The notes under the pieces are model-generated. The model did no database searches and had not been told where the DNA came from. It saw only the letters and a list, made by a program, of their open reading frames with translations. DNA of 64,000 nt from Gottfriedia sp049568075 (GTDB lineage: Bacteria; Bacillota; Bacilli; Bacillales; Bacillaceae_G), in assembly GCA_049568075.1 (NCBI GenBank), contig CP144911.1; one strand, 5' to 3'. The position numbers and the translations under genes are program-made. This document shows, piece by piece, positions 51,297 to 60,608 of the stretch (positions within the stretch are counted from its first letter, which is position 1; every line of letters begins with the position of its first letter).

Positions 51297-51333
51297 AAAA
51301 AGCCTTGTGATTAACGATCACAAGGCTTTTTTA
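51297..51333 (+). terminator. Terminator of the PGF-repeat gene
   Basis: AAAAAGCCTTGTGAT-TAACG-ATCACAAGGCTTTTTT, a perfect 15-bp stem. Confidence 0.95.
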
Positions 51334-51569
51334 ACGAAAGACATTTCCAAATTATTGTTTAATCCACCTATTTATATTGAATTCGATTAAACCCAATTAA
51401 GAAAAAAGTAACAATGAAAAATTAAGAAATAAATCTTTAAACATCTTTACAACTAATCTTTCTAATTATATAAATGCTCTTATTGAATTGTAGTTCGTCT
51501 GCTAGTAAATTTAAAGCTTTATTCATTTGAGTGTCTATAATAGAGCCTTTAAACTTTTTATATTCAGTA
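51334..51569. other. Spacer with a possible gene fragment on the minus strand
   Basis: A minus frame from about 51556 to a stop at 51437 reads STEYKKFKGSIIDTQMNKAL and LLADELQFNKS. It has no start with a binding site and overlaps the GNAT end, so it may be debris of an antitoxin-like or regulatory gene, or chance. Nothing else seen. Confidence 0.3.
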
Positions 51570-52106
51570 CTATTTAATAAATAAGCCCATCATTACAGTA
51601 TTACAGTACTTTCCATTTATATAAGTATCTTCCTTTATTACCCCTTCAATTTCAAATCCTAAATTTTTATACAATTGAATGGCTTTAATATTATCTTCAT
51701 TCGTAACTAATTGAATTTTTCGAGTTAGATCATTTTGTTTAGCCCAATCAATTAATGATTGCATTAGTAACTTCCCTAAACTTAATCCCCAATATTCTTT
51801 TTTAACTACAATACCTAACGTACCAACATGCTTTGTACGTTCCTTTTGACTGGAATTGATCGAACCGATACTTATTATCTGATCATTTATTGTGACTAAT
51901 AAAATAATTGAATTTTTTTCATTGAAGGTATCATCTAAAAATGATTCATATTCTGCTTCATTTCTTTTAAACTCGTTTCCTCCAAACGATAAAAAGTTCG
52001 TTTCTCCACCTACGATGTTATAAAAATCTATAATTGATTTAGCATCAGTTCCTGTAGCTTGACGAACTTTTACTATATCTCCATTTTTTAATTTTAATTC
52101 AAACAT
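51570..52106 (-). CDS. GNAT family N-acetyltransferase
   Basis: 178 aa. VVKKEYWGLSLGKLLMQSLI carries the acetyl-CoA loop (Y/WGLSLG, a variant of GxGxG/A) and NIKAIQLYKNLGFEIEG the C-terminal LYxxxGF. Resembles ribosomal-protein or PhnO-like acetyltransferases. AAAAGGAGTAAAATAG precedes the ATG. Substrate unknown. Confidence 0.85.
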   Translation of the reverse strand: MFELKLKNGDIVKVRQATGTDAKSIIDFYNIVGGETNFLSFGGNEFKRNEAEYESFLDDTFNEKNSIILLVTINDQIISIGSINSSQKERTKHVGTLGIVVKKEYWGLSLGKLLMQSLIDWAKQNDLTRKIQLVTNEDNIKAIQLYKNLGFEIEGVIKEDTYINGKYCNTVMMGLFIK

Positions 52107-52134
52107 TCTATTTTACTCCTTTTTAAATTAAAAA

Positions 52135-52336
52135 TAGCTGCCTAAGCAGCCATTTCAGGCTGTTGACAAACGCTCGCTTTCTTCGTTGCTTCTCCTGTCT
52201 GCGGTGCTCATTACCGTCTAAGGTAACTCCGCTCTTCACCAGACTTCGCGCCTCGAAAGACAAGCGTTTGCAATCAGTCTGAAACCCAAGTTTTTTGTAC
52301 TTTGACTACACACTGAAATAGCTACATAAGTAGCTA
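52135..52336. repeat. ~166-bp structured repeat, copy 2, with flanking hairpins
   Basis: The element proper (52153-52318) is the reverse complement of the one at 22005-22173, again with TTTCAG and CTGAAA ends and the same conserved blocks; GCAAACGCT and AGCGTTTG pair across it. It is flanked by TAGCTGC-CTAA-GCAGC (52135-52152) and TAGCTACATAAGTAGCTA (52319-52336), two related hairpins. The GNAT and DMT genes lie on either side. Confidence 0.8.
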
Positions 52337-52393
52337 ATTTAACATTTACATATTATTAAACTAATATTCTAAATACAGTTTATCATATACCAT

Positions 52394-53284
52394 TTAAAAA
52401 TCCATTCTATTCTCAACAATCTTTCTTTTCTCACTAGTAAGAACAACTAAAAGCGCTCCACCTAGAACAATAGTCCCACCTATGATTTGAAGTAAACTCA
52501 TATTTTCATGGAAAAGAATGGTTGAAAATGAGATTGTCACTACTGGCTCAACCATACTTAATACTGCCCCTTTTGTCGGACCTATTCGTTTTACACCAGC
52601 AAAAAATGTACCCATTGATATAACACTTGATATAATTGAAATACCTAAAATTGAGATCCATCCAATAAATTTAAAATGAATGTGTATCGTGTTTGTCGAT
52701 ACGCCAACTAGTAAAAATGAAATTGATGCAAATAAAGAAATATATGCACTTGTTACTAATGGAGGAACTTGCATTGAAATCCTCCCACCAACAATTATGT
52801 ATATTGAGTAAACGATTGCTGCTGCAAATGCTAATATGATGCCAAATGGATTTATATTTTCCGCAGGAGCTCCCAACACTAGTACTATTCCAACCAACGA
52901 TAGTACAATTGATATCATTATATTTTTTGTTAATTGCTCTTTATTTACTAAAAATGATAGAATTGCTACAAAAATGGGATATAAATAGAGAATTAATGCA
53001 GCTAATGAAGCAGGGATATATTTTACTGAACTGAAATAAAAACTTGATTGAAGCATATACAATACTCCACCTAGTAAAACAAACAAGACTAATTGTTTTT
53101 TCGTAATTTTAACTAATTTTTTACTAACCACTAAGTAACTAAAGAACATAATTGTCGCAAATGTAAACCTTAAAAATAATAATGTATTTACACTTACATT
53201 TTGATCATAAGCGTAAAGCGCAAAAATAGGCATTAATCCAAAGGCTATTGCAGATATTAAAATTAATATATAACCGAAATACAA
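52394..53284 (-). CDS. EamA/DMT family transporter
   Basis: 296 aa, ten membrane helices in two EamA repeats; the first ends VVLVLGAPAENINPFG and the second contains SMVEPVVTISFSTILFHENM with the typical EPV motif. Drug/metabolite exporter of unknown substrate. GGAAGGGGAAAATGC upstream, ATG start. Confidence 0.9.
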   Translation of the reverse strand: MYFGYILILISAIAFGLMPIFALYAYDQNVSVNTLLFLRFTFATIMFFSYLVVSKKLVKITKKQLVLFVLLGGVLYMLQSSFYFSSVKYIPASLAALILYLYPIFVAILSFLVNKEQLTKNIMISIVLSLVGIVLVLGAPAENINPFGIILAFAAAIVYSIYIIVGGRISMQVPPLVTSAYISLFASISFLLVGVSTNTIHIHFKFIGWISILGISIISSVISMGTFFAGVKRIGPTKGAVLSMVEPVVTISFSTILFHENMSLLQIIGGTIVLGGALLVVLTSEKRKIVENRMDF

Positions 53285-53438
53285 AGCATTTTCCCCTTCC
53301 TATACCATTTGTCTGAATTTTATAATTATTAGATAACAGTTTAACATAAAACTCTACTTCAATCTCTAGCCATTTACAATGTGTACATAAAAATTATGCA
53401 AGTCATAGGTTAAATAAAAAATTAAAGGAGTGATGAAA

Positions 53439-54413
53439 GTGGAATTATTGGGAATTCATCATGTTTCACTACTTACAACAAAGGCTGAAAAAAATTACGA
53501 GTTTTACACTAAGGTTTTAGGGATGAGACTTGTTAAGAAAACTGTAAATCAAGATAACACTTCTAGTTATCACTTATTTTACGGTGATGCAAAAGCAAAT
53601 CCCGGGACAGAAATAACATTTTTCGATATCCCTCATCTAGGAACTACATATCCAGGTCACTCGATTGTATCTTCAACTTCATTAAGAGTGGCCACAACTG
53701 AGTCACTACATTATTGGAAGAATCGCTTTAAAGAACTTAATATTTCACATGATGAAATACTTAAAAGAGCAAATCGAGATACACTCGCATTTCAAGATTA
53801 TGAAGGTACAAGATTAATTTTAGTAGCAGATAATGGTGAAAAAGGTGTTTCACCGGGTACTCCTTGGAATAAATCAGATATCCCAATCGAGCATGGAATT
53901 GTTGGCTTAGGTCCAGTGACACTTACCGTAAAAGATTCGACTCCTACAAGTAAAACTTTAACGGATGTTTTAGGCTTTAGACATGTTGGTACATACCCTT
54001 CTACAGAAGGGAATTTTGCAAGTATAGAAGTTTACGAAACCGGAGCAGGTGGTGCTGGAGCAGAAGTTCACTTGGAAGTAAGACCAGACTTACCGAGAGC
54101 TAGACCAGGACGAGGTAGTGTACATCATGTAGCTTTTAGAGTACCAAACGAAGAAGAATATAATAAATGGGTCGACAAATTAAATTCACTTGGGATTACG
54201 AATTCAGGAAAAGTAGAACGCTACTATTTTAAAGCGCTTTATTTTAGAGAACCAAATCATATCTTATTCGAATTATCAACTGATACCCCTGGATTTGATG
54301 TAGACGAAAATATTGATACTTTGGGAGAACGGTTAGCACTGCCTCCATTTTTAGAGCCTAAACGTTCTGAAATCGAAGCAAGTTTACGTCCATTAGACTT
54401 TAATCAAAATTAA
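53439..54413 (+). CDS. Ring-cleaving dioxygenase (VOC superfamily, MhqO/MhqE-like)
   Basis: 324 aa with two VOC domains. N-terminal GIHHVSLLTTKAEKNYEFYT and second-domain SVHHVAFRVPNEEEYNKW carry the iron-binding His; the C-terminal Glu is in ILFELSTDTPG. In Bacillus the mhq genes detoxify quinones and azo compounds under MhqR. AAAGGAG lies 8 bases before the GTG at 53439; ATG 53433 is too close. No mhqR is nearby. Confidence 0.88.
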   Translation: MELLGIHHVSLLTTKAEKNYEFYTKVLGMRLVKKTVNQDNTSSYHLFYGDAKANPGTEITFFDIPHLGTTYPGHSIVSSTSLRVATTESLHYWKNRFKELNISHDEILKRANRDTLAFQDYEGTRLILVADNGEKGVSPGTPWNKSDIPIEHGIVGLGPVTLTVKDSTPTSKTLTDVLGFRHVGTYPSTEGNFASIEVYETGAGGAGAEVHLEVRPDLPRARPGRGSVHHVAFRVPNEEEYNKWVDKLNSLGITNSGKVERYYFKALYFREPNHILFELSTDTPGFDVDENIDTLGERLALPPFLEPKRSEIEASLRPLDFNQN

Positions 54414-54481
54414 TTTTAGACATCGGCTTAATTATTTAATAAGAGTACTTAAATTAAGGGGTTTCAACACAATGTAATAAT

Positions 54482-54778
54482 CCCCTTATAGTAGACAGTT
54501 AAAAGAAAGAGGCTGTACTGTCTACTATAGGGGGAATTTTTTATGGGCAAAATTAGAAAGACATATGATAATCTGGATAATGCATGCATTGTAAGTTTCT
54601 TCAGTCATTTTAAAACCGTGTGTTTTTACCGCTATCAGTTTAATGATCAGAACAAGGTTGAACATGCGGTAATGCAATATATTTGGTACTACAACAATAA
54701 AAGATTTCAAAAGAAATTTAATAACCTTACCCCTATTGAATACAGGGCTAAGGCTGCTTAAAATACCTTTAACTGTCC
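54482..54778 (+). mobile_element. Internally deleted IS3-family element
   Basis: A ~295-bp element whose single frame (54543-54761, 72 codons) joins the first residues of OrfA (MGKIRKTYD) to the last 60 of OrfB (ACIVSFFSHFKTVCFYRYQF ... YIWYYNNKRFQKKF and LTPIEYRAKAA). The inner part of both genes, with the DDE residues except the final region, is lost. Ends carry GACAGTTAAAAG (54494) and, inverted, CTTTAACTGTCC (54767-54778). The left end also folds into CCCCTTATAGTAGACAG with CTGTCTACTATAGGGG. Non-autonomous. Confidence 0.8.
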
Positions 54779-54807
54779 TTATTTGAAATATCGTATTTCA
54801 AATAAGG
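54777..54807. terminator. Perfect 14-bp palindrome at the IS boundary
   Basis: CCTTATTTGAAATA-TCG-TATTTCAAATAAGG. It begins at the last bases of the IS end. No T-run follows, so it may be a target-site palindrome or a weak terminator. Confidence 0.6.
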
Positions 54808-54886
54808 ACTCACACTTAACTCTACTAATATAGTAAAGTTTTCATTAGATTATAGATCGAATAAATATTACAAGGTGGAGGTATTA

Positions 54887-55021
54887 ATGTCAACTTTGAA
54901 TATAGTAATAGATTTTAGTGGTACAATCGAAGATGGATTAACTTCTGCGTTCAAGAAGATGGGTTTATCAGCAGCATTAAGTGGTATAGTTGCTAGAGCT
55001 GTTGTATTTGTTCTTATATAA
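54887..55021 (+). CDS. 44-residue peptide, first of a pair
   Basis: MSTLNIVIDFSGTIEDGLTS then an amphipathic-looking stretch AFKKMGLSAALSGIVARAVV and a hydrophobic end FVLI. GGTGGAGG lies 5 bases before the ATG, a strong site for such a short frame. No leader-peptide double-Gly site, no Cys. Could be a leaderless bacteriocin-like or signalling peptide; I do not recognise a family. The second small frame begins 20 bp later. Confidence 0.55.
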   Translation: MSTLNIVIDFSGTIEDGLTSAFKKMGLSAALSGIVARAVVFVLI

Positions 55022-55041
55022 ATTTTAAGGTTGGATGTATA

Positions 55042-55149
55042 ATGAGTACTTTAATTCCTTGGTATCTTCGTGATAAATTTATATGGGCTGTTTGTATAAT
55101 ATTACCGCCCCTTGCTTATATAATTTTACTACTTAATAAAAAAAGTTAA
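55042..55149 (+). CDS. 35-residue membrane peptide, second of a pair
   Basis: MSTLIPWYLRDKFIWAVCII followed by LPPLAYIILLLNKKS: one membrane helix with a basic end. AAGGTTGGAT precedes the ATG. It shares the MSTL start with the peptide before it. Holin-, immunity- or bacteriocin-like roles are possible; none is shown. Confidence 0.5.
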   Translation: MSTLIPWYLRDKFIWAVCIILPPLAYIILLLNKKS

Positions 55150-55221
55150 ATCATAAAAAGTATGTAGAAAACTTAACAATAGCGACAATAATTGTTGGTA
55201 TTTGGAAAAGAAGAGTGGACT

Positions 55222-55313
55222 GCAAATAAAATTAGCAAATCTGCAATTAAATATCGAGAATCGCAAATAAAACTTCCAAAACTGCAATTAAATTCAAGTG
55301 TATCGCAAATAAA
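55222..55313. repeat. GCAAWTAAA array, copy 2 (21-bp period)
   Basis: Five units start at 55222, 55243, 55263, 55284 and 55305, steps 21, 20, 21, 21. They alternate GCAAATAAA and GCAATTAAA and are preceded by CT or TC. Like the array at 20141 it is followed by ATTA...ATACC...GGGTATTA. From 55350 to 55560 the spacer holds nothing I can name. Confidence 0.8.
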
Positions 55314-55562
55314 ATTGATTATTACTTATACCAGTATGGGTATTAATAGCTAATAATTGTACAATAACAGAAAATTAAAGATGGAAAATACCAAATATGC
55401 TCTAACACATACTAAATAGTATAAAAATCTGCTACTTATCATAAATAAAGACCGATTTTATTAACTACAGATGAAAGTACTATCAAGATACCCCACTACT
55501 TAGATCATCTTAGTTCCTCAGGTAATAATATTTGATGTTCCCGAAGCGGTCGTATAACTATA

Positions 55563-55612
55563 GAAAAAAGAGGCGCCTTTCATGTCAGTTGCCTGACTTT
55601 TATTGAAAGCCT
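55563..55612 (-). terminator. Terminator of the amino-sugar acid operon
   Basis: GGAAGAGGCTTTCAAT and its complement ending GGCGCCTCTTTTTT enclose an inner hairpin AGTCAGGCAACTGAC; T-run on the minus strand, 13 bp after gntP. Confidence 0.85.
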
Positions 55613-55624
55613 CTTCCTTGATTC

Positions 55625-56950
55625 TTAAATAAAAATATCTAATACTAATGTAAGTCCAAACGCTACAAACGATAGAAGCGTTTCCATTACTGTCCATGTT
55701 TTGAATGTTTCTTTGACTGTTAATCCTAGGTATTCTTTTACTAACCAGAAACCTGCATCATTTACATGTGAAAACATTAGTGAACCTGCGCCAGTTGCAA
55801 TAACAAGTAATTCTAAGTTTACACCAGTCATATGTGCAACTACTGGTGAAACAATTCCAGCTGCTGTTGTTAAGGCAACCGTAGCTGAGCCAGTAGCTAT
55901 TCTTATTAAACCTGCCACTAAGAATGCAAGCACGATTGGTGATAATGACATTTGTTCAGCCATCGTTGCAATGGCAGTACCTACACCGCTTTCAATTAGA
56001 ATTTGCTTAAATGCGCCACCTGCACCGATAATTAATATAATTGAAGCTAAAGGTGTTAAACATTCATCAGTTAATTTTTTTATTAAAGTTTTGTCCATTC
56101 CTTGGCGGTACCCTAATAAATAAAAAGCTGCAAAACAAGAGATTAATAGAGCAATTACAGGACTACCGATTAAAATTAAGAATTTAGCAATTGCACTAGG
56201 TAGAGATAAGTACGGTGTAATTACCGTTAACACCATTAGTAAAACTGGAAGTAAAATGATGAAAAATGATACACCTGTACTTGGTAAAGCATTTGACTTC
56301 GTTTCAACTCGAATTAATTCTGGTTCACCAATTGGTGTTACACGTTTGTGAATCCATTTTGAAAAGATCGGACCTGCAATGATTGCAGTTGGAAAAGCAA
56401 TGATTAATGAATAAAGTAGAACTCGTCCTAAGTCTGCATTGTAAATACCAATCGCTGTCATCGCACCAGGATGTGGTGGTACTAAACCATGTACAATTGA
56501 TAAACCAGCAAGTACTGGGATACCAATTAATAGAATATTTGAATTGGTAGATTTACGAATTGATATAACAAGAGGTAACAAGATTACTAGACCAACCTCA
56601 AAAAATACTGGAATGCCAATAATAAATCCTGAAAGCAACATTGCCCATGGTAGGTTTTTTACGCCGAATTTTTTAATAAAGAAATCAGCTACTTGCATAC
56701 CTGCTCCAGAATCGGACATCATTTTTCCTAAAATCGTACCTAAAGCTAAAATCCCAACAAGATGGCCGAGAACGGCGCCAACTCCTGTTTCATAAGCAGT
56801 TACAATTTTATCCATTGATACGCCAGAAAAAACGGCTAGGAAAAGGCCTGCTACGGATAAGCTAATAAATGCATGCCATTTCCACCACGATACTCCTAAA
56901 ATAACGATAACGATTGCTACTAATGTAATTCCAATCAAATATAAATCCAT
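55625..56950 (-). CDS. GntP family permease
   Basis: 441 aa with 12-14 membrane helices; LGTILGKMMSDSGAGMQVAD and GAGGAFKQILIESGVGTAIA are GntP family marks. Imports gluconate-like acids by proton symport. Here it is the last gene of a six-gene operon, so the substrate is probably an (acetyl)amino-gluconate or similar sugar acid. Confidence 0.9.
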   Translation of the reverse strand: MDLYLIGITLVAIVIVILGVSWWKWHAFISLSVAGLFLAVFSGVSMDKIVTAYETGVGAVLGHLVGILALGTILGKMMSDSGAGMQVADFFIKKFGVKNLPWAMLLSGFIIGIPVFFEVGLVILLPLVISIRKSTNSNILLIGIPVLAGLSIVHGLVPPHPGAMTAIGIYNADLGRVLLYSLIIAFPTAIIAGPIFSKWIHKRVTPIGEPELIRVETKSNALPSTGVSFFIILLPVLLMVLTVITPYLSLPSAIAKFLILIGSPVIALLISCFAAFYLLGYRQGMDKTLIKKLTDECLTPLASIILIIGAGGAFKQILIESGVGTAIATMAEQMSLSPIVLAFLVAGLIRIATGSATVALTTAAGIVSPVVAHMTGVNLELLVIATGAGSLMFSHVNDAGFWLVKEYLGLTVKETFKTWTVMETLLSFVAFGLTLVLDIFI

Positions 56951-57002
56951 TATTACACACTCTCCCTTAGTAATCGCTTACATTTTATACAATGCAGATA
57001 TA

Positions 57003-57725
57003 TTACTGCGTTGAATCATTGTAGGTTACAACGTAATTTTGCTTGGCCGTATTATAATAACCTTCACTAATTTCTAAAACATCTCCATCTTCATCACTAG
57101 AACGACGTATTCTTTTTAAAGTGGTTGTGCCTTTTTCTAAATTTAAAATCTCACAAACATGATCTGGAGCAACCGCTACTGCAAATTCATCACGGAAAGA
57201 TTCTAAACGAATATTATTTTCTTCTAAGAAACGATATAAGGAACTAATCTGTATGTCTTCTAATTCTTCTTCTGTTACGTCAATTGAAATATAGTGCGTA
57301 AAGTAAATATATGGTTCATTTTCCAGTAAATAAATTCGCTCAATTTGGACATATTTATCACCAAATACAGAATAAGGAATAGAATCCGCAGGTATTTCCG
57401 GCTTTTTTATACTCAGTACTTTTTTAGTAATATGATGTCCTTCCTCAACTAAAATTTCTGTAAAACGTTTCCCTTTTGAAAGTTTTGCGCTCGTTACATT
57501 CGCAATAACCTTTGTTCCTTTACCACTTTTCTTTTCTAAGTATCCTTCTTGAACAAGTTCTTTTATGGCATTTCTAATCGTAATTTTACTAACACTAAAC
57601 TCTTCTTCTAACTGAGGTTCAGAGGGAATATTTGTGTGAATTGGATAAACTCCATGTAAAATTCGATCCTTTATCATCTCTTTAATTTGTAAATATAACG
57701 GTCCTTTTTTACGATTCACACTCAT
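57003..57725 (-). CDS. GntR/HutC family transcriptional regulator
   Basis: 240 aa. Winged HTH (IPSEPQLEEEFSVSKITIRN and AIKELVQEGYLEKKSGKGT) and a UTRA ligand domain (FLEENNIRLESFRDEFAVAV, ISEGYYNT). It is inside the operon it probably controls; a TATAACGTTATA palindrome lies at the operon promoter. GGAGAGGTAAGGGA precedes the ATG. The inducer should be a pathway intermediate. Confidence 0.9.
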   Translation of the reverse strand: MSVNRKKGPLYLQIKEMIKDRILHGVYPIHTNIPSEPQLEEEFSVSKITIRNAIKELVQEGYLEKKSGKGTKVIANVTSAKLSKGKRFTEILVEEGHHITKKVLSIKKPEIPADSIPYSVFGDKYVQIERIYLLENEPYIYFTHYISIDVTEEELEDIQISSLYRFLEENNIRLESFRDEFAVAVAPDHVCEILNLEKGTTTLKRIRRSSDEDGDVLEISEGYYNTAKQNYVVTYNDSTQ

Positions 57726-57743
57726 TCCCTTACCTCTCCTTTT

Positions 57744-58757
57744 TTAGCGCTTAATATCATCAATTGTTCCAGCCATAGCTGATAAAATTTCTGCTTCAGT
57801 TGACATTGGAGTATCTCCAACGATCGTACATGCTAACATACCTGCTGTTTGAGCAAAAAGAACGGTTTTTTCTGGTGAAAACTCAGCTAACACACCATGT
57901 AGTATACCGCTAGTATAAGCATCTCCAGCACCAATTCGGTCGTATACGGAAAATGAAGTATTTTCCGAGAAATGAAACTCTTCATTTGTGAAAATATATC
58001 CACGTAATGAATGTGAATTGTCACTATTAATTGCTCTGTGGGTTCCAGCAACAGTTTGTATGTTATATTGTTTTGCAACTTTAGGTATAAGGTCTTTCAG
58101 TTGTGTTTCCCTAGAAGTTCCTTCAGTCTCCATTCCTAAAACATACATCGCATCTTTCTCATTCATCATGACGATATCAGCTAAAGCTAACATATCTTCA
58201 TAATGAGGTTTTGCTTTACTATATCCTCCCTCCCATAAAGAAGGTCGGTAATTACAATCGAAACAAACTAATCCGCCATTTTCTTTTACTTTTTTCGCAA
58301 GAATTTTCATAGTTTCTTTTGTATCATCTGTCATCGCTAGTGTAATTCCACAAAAGTGGATAACATCTGCTTGTTTTGCGATTAGATCAAGATCATAATC
58401 GATATAAGATGCAGTATTAAAGCTACTTTCTAAACGATTAGTATAGGTAACCCGACTAGAGCGCTGTCCAAAACCGTTTTCTAAAAAATACAGTCCAAGA
58501 TATTTTCCGCCTCTAGTAATATAATTTCGATTAATTCCTAATCGCTGCAAGAAAGAAACCGCAGCATCTCCTAATGGATTGTTCGGCAATTTTGTTACTA
58601 AATAGCCATCATGACCAAGCTTAGTCATCGCGGAAGCAACGTTTACACCAGTTCCCGAGAAAGAATATTGTAATGCGTTTGCTTGTGCCAGTAGTTCATA
58701 CCCTGGGACTTGTAATCGCATCATTACTTCTCCGAAAGCAATAATTTGTTTACGCAT
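57744..58757 (-). CDS. PfkB family sugar kinase (KDG kinase-like)
   Basis: About 337 aa. FGEVMMRLQVPG start, TGVNVASAMTKLG, NYRPSLW and DRIGAGDAYTSG with the catalytic Asp: the 2-keto-3-deoxygluconate kinase branch. Would make KDPG for the aldolase encoded upstream, or phosphorylate the amino-sugar acid before deamination. ATG at 58757 overlaps the aldolase stop by 8 bp; TTG 58766 is an alternative. Confidence 0.88.
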   Translation of the reverse strand: MRKQIIAFGEVMMRLQVPGYELLAQANALQYSFSGTGVNVASAMTKLGHDGYLVTKLPNNPLGDAAVSFLQRLGINRNYITRGGKYLGLYFLENGFGQRSSRVTYTNRLESSFNTASYIDYDLDLIAKQADVIHFCGITLAMTDDTKETMKILAKKVKENGGLVCFDCNYRPSLWEGGYSKAKPHYEDMLALADIVMMNEKDAMYVLGMETEGTSRETQLKDLIPKVAKQYNIQTVAGTHRAINSDNSHSLRGYIFTNEEFHFSENTSFSVYDRIGAGDAYTSGILHGVLAEFSPEKTVLFAQTAGMLACTIVGDTPMSTEAEILSAMAGTIDDIKR

Positions 58758-59502
58758 ATTTTTCAACCAAACTTTTTGTGATTGCTAATAATTTTCTTAC
58801 ATCCTCAGGATTAGTTTTTCCAGTTTCTTCATTAATAATAGAAGAATATACGTGTGGAATAATTTTAGGTACTTTTTCTTCCAATGCAATTTCTAAAATC
58901 TCTGCAAAATTCTCTAAATCAATACCTCCAGTAGGCTCTAAAGCAAAACCTTCTTCACCACATGCTTTTGCTACAGCACGGAACTCTTCTATGTGTTTTA
59001 AGCCTTTCATTGGGAAGTATTTTAATGCATTTCCACCCATGTCACGAACTAAAGCAATCGCAGATTTGATTGGTACAATTGCTGTTTCGCTAGCAGCACT
59101 TACTGGTCCAGTAGAAATATTTACATAGCCCACTTTTCCAGTTGGAGATACTAGTGAATTGATCCAGCTATCTTTTTCACCTAAGTTAGCACGTGTTGCA
59201 CCTACTGCAGGAAATACTTGATTAATATGACTTCCTGGATAATGTTTAGCGATTTCTGCTACAACTGCTGCTTGTCTGCTATCGCCAGCACCAAGTCCAA
59301 TCGATACTGCTTCATCAATTGCTGCACCGTATTCTTTCATTGCTGTAACTGCAGACTCTACAGTTGGGTAATCTTTAGATAGAACACCAACTAGTACATG
59401 GCCTTCTGCAGCTTCAAAAACTTCAACTGCATTTTCAATACTATTAGCTAAAACATTTAATGCTACTCGGTTGTTATAAAAACGTTTTTCAATATTTGTC
59501 AT
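58750..59502 (-). CDS. dgaF: KDPG aldolase, DgaF family
   Basis: 250 aa TIM barrel of the DgaF group (not Eda). GVLSKDYPTVESAVTAMKEY, GLGAGDSRQAA and ALVRDMGGNALKYFPMKGLK (likely Schiff-base Lys in KYFPMKG) are typical. Splits 2-keto-3-deoxy-6-phosphogluconate to pyruvate and glyceraldehyde-3-P. Overlaps dgaE by 4 bp. Confidence 0.88.
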   Translation of the reverse strand: MTNIEKRFYNNRVALNVLANSIENAVEVFEAAEGHVLVGVLSKDYPTVESAVTAMKEYGAAIDEAVSIGLGAGDSRQAAVVAEIAKHYPGSHINQVFPAVGATRANLGEKDSWINSLVSPTGKVGYVNISTGPVSAASETAIVPIKSAIALVRDMGGNALKYFPMKGLKHIEEFRAVAKACGEEGFALEPTGGIDLENFAEILEIALEEKVPKIIPHVYSSIINEETGKTNPEDVRKLLAITKSLVEKYA

Positions 59503-60608
59503 TGTTCAGTTCCTCCTAATATTTCTCTTAGTTGTGCTTCAATTACGTAAATATCATCTGATTGTAGTGGTCTTGGATCAATATCGAAAAATCCTTGACG
59601 AACTCCGTAATCACGAGTGTAAATCGCAATACTGCCATTCTTTAATTGATCATTTACATCCTTTGCTGTAGTTTTCGTTACAACAGGATCAATTTGGATT
59701 CGAGCTCTAAAAATAGCTCGTCCCGCTTCATCTTGTACAATTGTTACTTTTAGACCATCGATTGATTCTAGTGATTTTAAAACTTCTAAACTAGCTTTTT
59801 CATTTTCACTATTGTCTTTTTTGACAAAATATTCATCCAAAGCTTGCAGTAGACCAAAAGTGGTTTCTTTACCAACTTTCATACTTCTACCGATACAATG
59901 TAATTGGACCTTTAACCATTCAATATATTTTTTTCTACCTGCAACTATACCTGAAGTAGGTCCTTCAATGGCTTTCGACCCGCTATAAATTGCTAAATCA
60001 GAAACTTTGACATATTTTTGCAAATCTTCTTCAGCAGCAGCATCAATAATCAATGGTACATTATTTGCTTGAGCTACTTCCCAAGCTTCTTCAACTGAAA
60101 TCATATTTTTTTGAACAGCATGATGAGATTTCACATATAAAATTGCGGCAGTTTTTTCATTAATAGCATCTGCAATATGCTCTACTTTCCCCTCATTTGC
60201 ATAACCGACTTCTACTAATTTACCTCCACCAAGGAAAATCATCGTTTCTACTGGAGCACCATACTGTACGTTGTGTCCCTTTAACATAATGATTTCATTT
60301 TTTTGAATTGGTTCTTGATGTAATCTTTCGCTTTTACGTCTGTTTCCTTCAGTTACAATTGCCGCTACTGAAAGTGCAATTCCACTTGAAGCTGAGTTAA
60401 CAACAACAGCTGACTCTGATTGAAGGAGTCCCGCAATATGAATACCAGCCTTATCAACTAAGTCCGAAATTTCAACGTAATTTTGACCACCAATTTTCAT
60501 TGCTTCCATGACAGTGTCCGTTGGAGCAGAAACACCTAATATACTCATCCTACCGCTTGCATTAATTACCCTTTTCAAACCATATTTAGCATTCAACGTG
60601 TTCTCCAT
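59499..60608 (-). CDS. dgaE: PLP-dependent ammonia-lyase, DgaE family
   Basis: 369 aa fold-type I PLP enzyme related to SelA. LKRVINASGRMSILGVSAP at the start, the SASSGIALSVAA phosphate loop, IIDAAAEEDL and the Schiff-base lysine in YSGSKAIEGPTSG. In Salmonella DgaE turns D-glucosaminate-6-P into KDPG and ammonia. GGAG sits in the end of the upstream gene, which it overlaps by 23 bp. Confidence 0.88.
   Translation of the reverse strand: MENTLNAKYGLKRVINASGRMSILGVSAPTDTVMEAMKIGGQNYVEISDLVDKAGIHIAGLLQSESAVVVNSASSGIALSVAAIVTEGNRRKSERLHQEPIQKNEIIMLKGHNVQYGAPVETMIFLGGGKLVEVGYANEGKVEHIADAINEKTAAILYVKSHHAVQKNMISVEEAWEVAQANNVPLIIDAAAEEDLQKYVKVSDLAIYSGSKAIEGPTSGIVAGRKKYIEWLKVQLHCIGRSMKVGKETTFGLLQALDEYFVKKDNSENEKASLEVLKSLESIDGLKVTIVQDEAGRAIFRARIQIDPVVTKTTAKDVNDQLKNGSIAIYTRDYGVRQGFFDIDPRPLQSDDIYVIEAQLREILGGTEQ

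Noticed and set aside
54525..54710. Minus-strand 61-codon frame
   Set aside because: Shadow of the deleted IS3 frame, which matches transposase sequence on the plus strand.
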